DNA of 64,000 nt from Brachypodium distachyon (lineage: Eukaryota > Streptophyta > Magnoliopsida > Poales > Poaceae), in NCBI RefSeq assembly GCF_000005505.3, contig NC_016134.3, positions 35,898,150 through 35,962,149 of the forward strand, written 5' to 3'. Made by a program: the position numbers and the translations under genes. The notes beneath the pieces were generated by a model that searched no databases, was not told where the DNA came from, and worked only from the letters and a program-made list of their open reading frames with translations. Below are positions 59,640 to 64,000 of the stretch, piece after piece; position 1 is the stretch's first letter, and every line of letters starts with the position of its first letter.

Positions 59640-59929
59640 AAAAAAAAACTCGACCTGCAAAGGGGTAAGCCACCCCCCAGGCATTTGCATTAAGAAGAAG
59701 ACCTTCTCACGCAGGTCGAGAAACCCCCGAACCCCTGCCCCACACCATACAAAGCAGCACCGAAGCCCGTGTGAGAGCGGGCGGGCCTTAGGTATGTGCT
59801 TAAGGCGTGGGGCGGACCAGAGGATTTTTTAACACCAGCCTGTAATTCGCTCCCACGGGGAGCCGAACTCAAGACCTGTGGAATGCTACTAGAGTTGTTC
59901 CTTAACCATTACGCGAAGGCCTCGTTCGC
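59640..59929 (-). mobile_element. tRNA-derived SINE, minus strand
   Basis: 290 bp flanked by an 11-bp duplication ATATATGAATT (59629-59639 and 59930-59940). On the minus strand it begins 'cgaacgaggccttcgcg', has an A-box-like 'gcgtaatggttaag' and a B-box-like 'gagttcggctcc' within 70 bp (RNA polymerase III promoter), a body with 'ctcacacgggcttcggtg' and ends 'ggtcgag' plus a T-run. The layout is that of grass SINEs. Confidence 0.85.
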
Positions 59930-59940
59930 ATATATGAATT

Positions 59941-62532
59941 TATAAAACTGACCTCTAAAATTTGATTAAGAAATATTTCCATTCCATGAAAAAAGAAAAA
60001 TGTGCATAAAGGGCACTATTTGGTATTATATATCTGAACAAATGTCTTTTTTATCACACCTTAAAGAACTTCTTCATCAAATTTTACACATATGTACAAT
60101 ACATCAATATATACATGTATTTTTTTTAGAAATTTTGAAGCTTCTAAATCTCGTTTAAAAAAAATCAGTCTCCTGAAAATGTGGTGGGAATACACGGAGA
60201 CTACCGTTGATTTTGGAACGAATGAATTGGTTTGCATGCAAAATTCAACAAAAACTACAAGGCTTGTCATGTACATATGTTGTCAGGTAGCAAAAATATG
60301 GTAAAGGAAAGAAAAGACTGCCGGTGATAAAAAGTTAGGCTGACGGTGCCAAATCCTTCTGCTTCATAATTTCTTTTCTTTTGCGATTGAAGTGACGAGC
60401 TGATGGAACCAGCCTGCTCCCTCGATCGTCATTACACAACTTGAAAAATCCAGACTTCCCGTCTTCCGAGCACGTAGTACTACTTCAGAGCATCAGCAGG
60501 CCTTCTTCTGTCTTGTGCCTGACGCCCGGTTAAGATTTGCTACACACGTAGTACATGCGCATGCTCGCACTTGGGCGTGCAGAGGACTGCTTCGGTCGAG
60601 GCAGAGGAAAAGGTCCTTTCTGCGTTGTGCCTGCCTGCCCATACCGACGGCAGGATGTACGGCGTGCGCACCAGATGCTGACTGGTCCATGGATACATGC
60701 GCCCTTTCCATCTTTGTCTCCCAGTATTGATACCGAGCGCACCAGCTTCACCCTGTTCCGCGGACGCACCAATGGTAAGACTCGAGGTTGCTCGTCGTGA
60801 AAGGATCAGGCTCGTTGCTTCCCTTGGAGATCATCAGGATCCCGCCCGCCAAATCGGCACGCCGCACGCCGTGCTTCAGTATTCCGCCGCACGCCGGATC
60901 ATGCTGCTTGCTTTCACTCGTCGCATGCAGCTACTCAGGACGCCGTACTTCTTTGTTTTTTTGTTTTTTGGAAGGGGATCCGTACTTCTTTGGTAAACCA
61001 GCTGCACACCAATGGGCCATGGAAAGGAATACTGAGAGCCCAGCAAGCTCGGGGACTAGCCAGGCGGGCCATGCAACATAGACAACTTGTATGCAATCTG
61101 AATAATGTAAGAAAACTATTAGCATTTAGCAACAATCCAGTTCTATATACTGTTCAAAAACAAAATCCAATTCCATAGTTTTGCTGACTTCAAAAGAAAC
61201 ATACTCCCTCCGTCCAACAAAAGATGTCTCAACTTTGACTAAATCTCAAATTTAGTCAAAGTTGAGACATCTTTTGTTAGACGGAGGGAGTACACGTAAA
61301 CAATTGGTATATGAAGTCATGGAGATTTTAATCTAGCGATGGGAAGTAATTGCCTGACTTATGAGGTTTTAACAAGTGATCTGAAAATTACAGCCAAGAG
61401 CCAAGTGAAGCTACAGAATACTTTGAAATCTTACACAAGTGAACTCTGAAACTAGTCGTACTGCAGGACTGCATGGTCACAGATCAAGAAACTGGTGAAC
61501 AGTAGTACAAAAGTTTAAGATCTTCAACTTCCGCATGTACTTTTTTCTTGGGACTGATTTGAACCAATGAATAAAAAACAAGCATTTGTCCCTTTTTTAG
61601 CATTCAGCATCTTCAAGTCCCCCGATGATAAAAAAGAAACAGCAATAGATGCGAAAGACGAAAACCAACAATGATTACCGGAGCCAGTCTGTACGGCCAT
61701 GATCTGTGACCGTGGCTCGCCTGACAGAATTTGAGATGTCGTTATGGTCCATGAAGCAGTACGTAGCCGGTGGAGAACTTGCCGACCATTCAACAGAGAA
61801 GGTCGATCAAAGATGTGTTACGATGGATGGGTGCTAAAAGGACCGGAAGAAAAGAGAGCAAAGAACGATCCATTAGTGATGGCTAGGTGGGCTTTTGTTT
61901 TTTTCGTTGGACCATTCCATTAGTGCACGGCTCGTTTCCTTCAGACCTAGACACACCCAAGCCCAAACAATGGCCTGGGCCAATAGTTTTACACTAGTCC
62001 TTTTCGAAAAAAAATAGTTTTACACTAGTGCTTGTATGTGCGTCACCGTCAGATGAAATCATGGGCTGCTCCTCCACCTGAGATCTTATTGGGCTATTTA
62101 ATTGGTTTTCCCTTTGTAATATATTGGGCTAATTACTTACACGGAAGACAAAGGACATGAGCATTTGACAGGAAGATTGACCAGCAGGCTCGGATGTAGA
62201 CGGATCGGATATTTTCCGTTCTGAATCGTGCATCCACACCTGGTTTTCAGGATACAGTATGCAACTTTAGGAATTCACCGAATGCGGATACGAATATTAG
62301 TCTCAAGATTATTCTTTGTATTCAGACCTATCAAATTGCTTATGCGAGTGTTTCTGAATTTGAAGGGAATAATACTCTACAAACCATTTGAGTACTCTCC
62401 TGCCAAACAAAGCCTAAATGGTCGAGGCAAGACCGTGCGTTAATTTATAGGCACATGTTTTTTCCCTCTTGGTTTAGCAAACTGGCTTATGCAACGGCGA
62501 CCTATATGACGAAAACCTCCATTCAGCCAAAG
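59941..62532. other. Intergenic
   Basis: No supported gene. ORFs near 60500-61130 and 61524-61793 overlap in several frames and show no domain. Confidence 0.5.
61204..61290. mobile_element. Stowaway MITE, near-perfect hairpin
   Basis: 87 bp bounded by TA. The arms of about 41 bp differ at one position ('cgtccaacaaaagatgtctc' against its complement). Related to the copy at 42052. Confidence 0.95.
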
Positions 62533-62544
62533 CTTGAAAACTTT

Positions 62545-63977
62545 GGGGTGAGCCACACCCTAACCCCAATCTAACGCTCCTGCCCCCGCGTCGCTCCTGC
62601 GGGTGACACGGGCGGCGCCTCCATTGCCGCTGCTCCCAGTCCTCCCCCCAGCGTATCCTCCCTCACCGCTGCCGGTGGTTGCCGCCGGGCAAAGCCCGTG
62701 CGGCAGACGGTGGCGGCGGGGCTTTCGTTCCGTGGTGCTCTTTTTCGTGGCGACGGGTCCTGCGCCGGGATCTTCGGCAACAGCAGCGCCGGTTCCTTGG
62801 CCGGCGAGGCTAGATCCGGTCGTGGCATGGCCGGATCCGTGGATGGCGTGACCGGATCCAGCTTGGGGGCGGCGAACCGTGAAGATGGCGGTGGTTCTGC
62901 TGCGCGGGACGGCGGCGGGCGTGGCCTGGTTTGGATCGGGCGGGTTGCGGCCGTGACTGCCCTATTTCCTAGCTGCTGGGGCACGCGCTGCTGGTGCGCG
63001 GCGGCATGTGTGGCCGCCGGGTCGTGGCGGATGCCGGATCCGTGGCTCGCGTGGCCGGATCCGGTGATGGAGGCGCCAGATCCGGGGTTGGTGGTGCCAG
63101 ATCCGGTGAGATCCGAGGGGTTGGCGAGCGGCGGCGTCCTCGGGGCGGCGGGCCCGTTCCGGGCCTGGCGGGCCACGGCCATGCCGACTCCTGGGGTTGG
63201 TATGGCTAGATCCGGTGCGTGGGGCGGTTGTGGCGCCCTGGCCGGTGCCCGTGGTGGTTTTGGCGCGTGGCATTCGGCGAGCTTCGCCGGCGCTCGTATT
63301 GGAACGGTGGCCCCTGGTTAGGACCTCTGCCCGCTCCTGTCCGCGGTGGGTGTGGCGGCTTCGGGTGAAAGCTCTGCATCAACGGTGTCGGTGTCGGCGA
63401 CGACGACGTCCATGGACGTCGTTTTCCTTCTTGAAGGCGTCGTTGTGCAGCTCCGTCACAACCCACCCTTTGCAAGCAAGGTGCCTCCGAGCGAAAGCTC
63501 TGACTCGAGGATCGGGTCGGGTAACGGCGACGTCCTCGGACGCCGTATCCTCCTTGGAGGCGTTGCCTTTGGAGCCCTCGTTTGGCGGCGGAGTTTGCTC
63601 GCTGCGATGGGCTTGGTTTTGTCTTGGCCAGGGAGGGCGACTTCGTGCTACACGGGCTTGCCATGCGCGAGTCCCTCCCGTCGGGGCAACCTCTTCTATC
63701 TCCGGTCGTTGAAGAAGCCCTGCTATGCCTACCTTCTTCTGGCGCAAGGAACCGTTCCCTGTTCGGCGTCGTTGGAGCGGAGGAGGTCTTCGTCCTTGCG
63801 GTAGCGGCTTGTTTATTCAATCCCTGTGTATGCTCTTTGTCAGGGTTTTTCGCACGGCTTTCCTTGAATAAGCCGTGCATTTGTATCGGTTTTCAGGTTC
63901 GGTTTTTCTCATAAACATGGCCGATTCTATTCTTCTAATCGAATCGCGGGGATCGACCGTTGCATCCTAAAAGAAAA
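62545..63977 (+). mobile_element. LINE-type retroposon, GC-rich, non-coding
   Basis: 1433 bp between two perfect 12-bp copies CTTGAAAACTTT (62533-62544 and 63978-63989), ending in 'cctaaaagaaaa'. Target duplication plus A-rich tail indicates LINE-mediated insertion. The body is GC-rich with repeated 'gatccggtg'-like words and 'gacgacgtccatggacgtc', resembling known Triticeae non-autonomous retroposons whose 3' part includes 'tttgtatcggtttt'. No reverse transcriptase or other domain is encoded; the ORFs on both strands are chance results of composition. Confidence 0.75.
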
Positions 63978-64000
63978 CTTGAAAACTTTCCAATCCTAAC

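Noticed and set aside
62571..63880. Several ORFs of 100-224 codons on both strands
   Set aside because: They overlap in many frames inside a GC-rich retroposon with a target-site duplication, and none has a known domain.

Overview
The window is nuclear DNA from a grass, most likely a Triticeae species (wheat, Aegilops or barley group). This is inferred from a Tat-type Ty3/Gypsy retrotransposon with a reverse-oriented extra gene, many short Stowaway MITEs (CTCCCTCCG ends, TA target sites), hAT and Mutator MITEs, a tRNA-type SINE, and short intron-containing plant genes separated by long repeat-rich gaps. The species was not tested. Many ORFs longer than 60 codons in this sequence are chance frames.

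Layout. 1-14524 is one decayed Gypsy element. Its gag-pol reads on the minus strand (gag, protease, reverse transcriptase/RNase H, a second archaeal-type RNase H, and an integrase that has lost its core). A separate multi-exon gene on the plus strand (1311-6990) converges on gag-pol. Two hAT MITEs with 8-bp target duplications sit inside it, and one of them (2099-3608) carries a solo LTR (2303-3277), giving three levels of nesting. A 63-bp tandem array (about 5090-5675) lies in an intron of the plus-strand gene. 17687-20630 holds the last exons of a gene ending in a double-stranded-RNA-binding domain. 26099-27349 is an intact DUF868 gene. 30421-33851 (minus) is a complete five-exon Golgi SNARE gene of the GOS11 type. 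40948-41787 is an intronless CAF1-type deadenylase. A seven-unit, 2.8-kb tandem array ends about 450 bp before its start codon, and a five-codon uORF overlaps that start. 46382-47936 is a two-exon armadillo-repeat gene. The remaining 16 kb is repeat-rich, with a Mutator MITE, a SINE, retroposons and Stowaways, and only weak gene fragments.

How the genes relate. The four clear genes (DUF868, GOS11, CAF1, ARM protein) and the dsRBD gene are independent single loci with separate promoters. Nothing suggests a cluster or a shared pathway: GOS11 acts in Golgi membrane fusion, CAF1 in mRNA deadenylation, and the DUF868 and ARM proteins have no certain function. Exon borders were placed by hand from GT/AG sites, reading-frame continuity and family similarity, and transcripts would be needed to confirm them.
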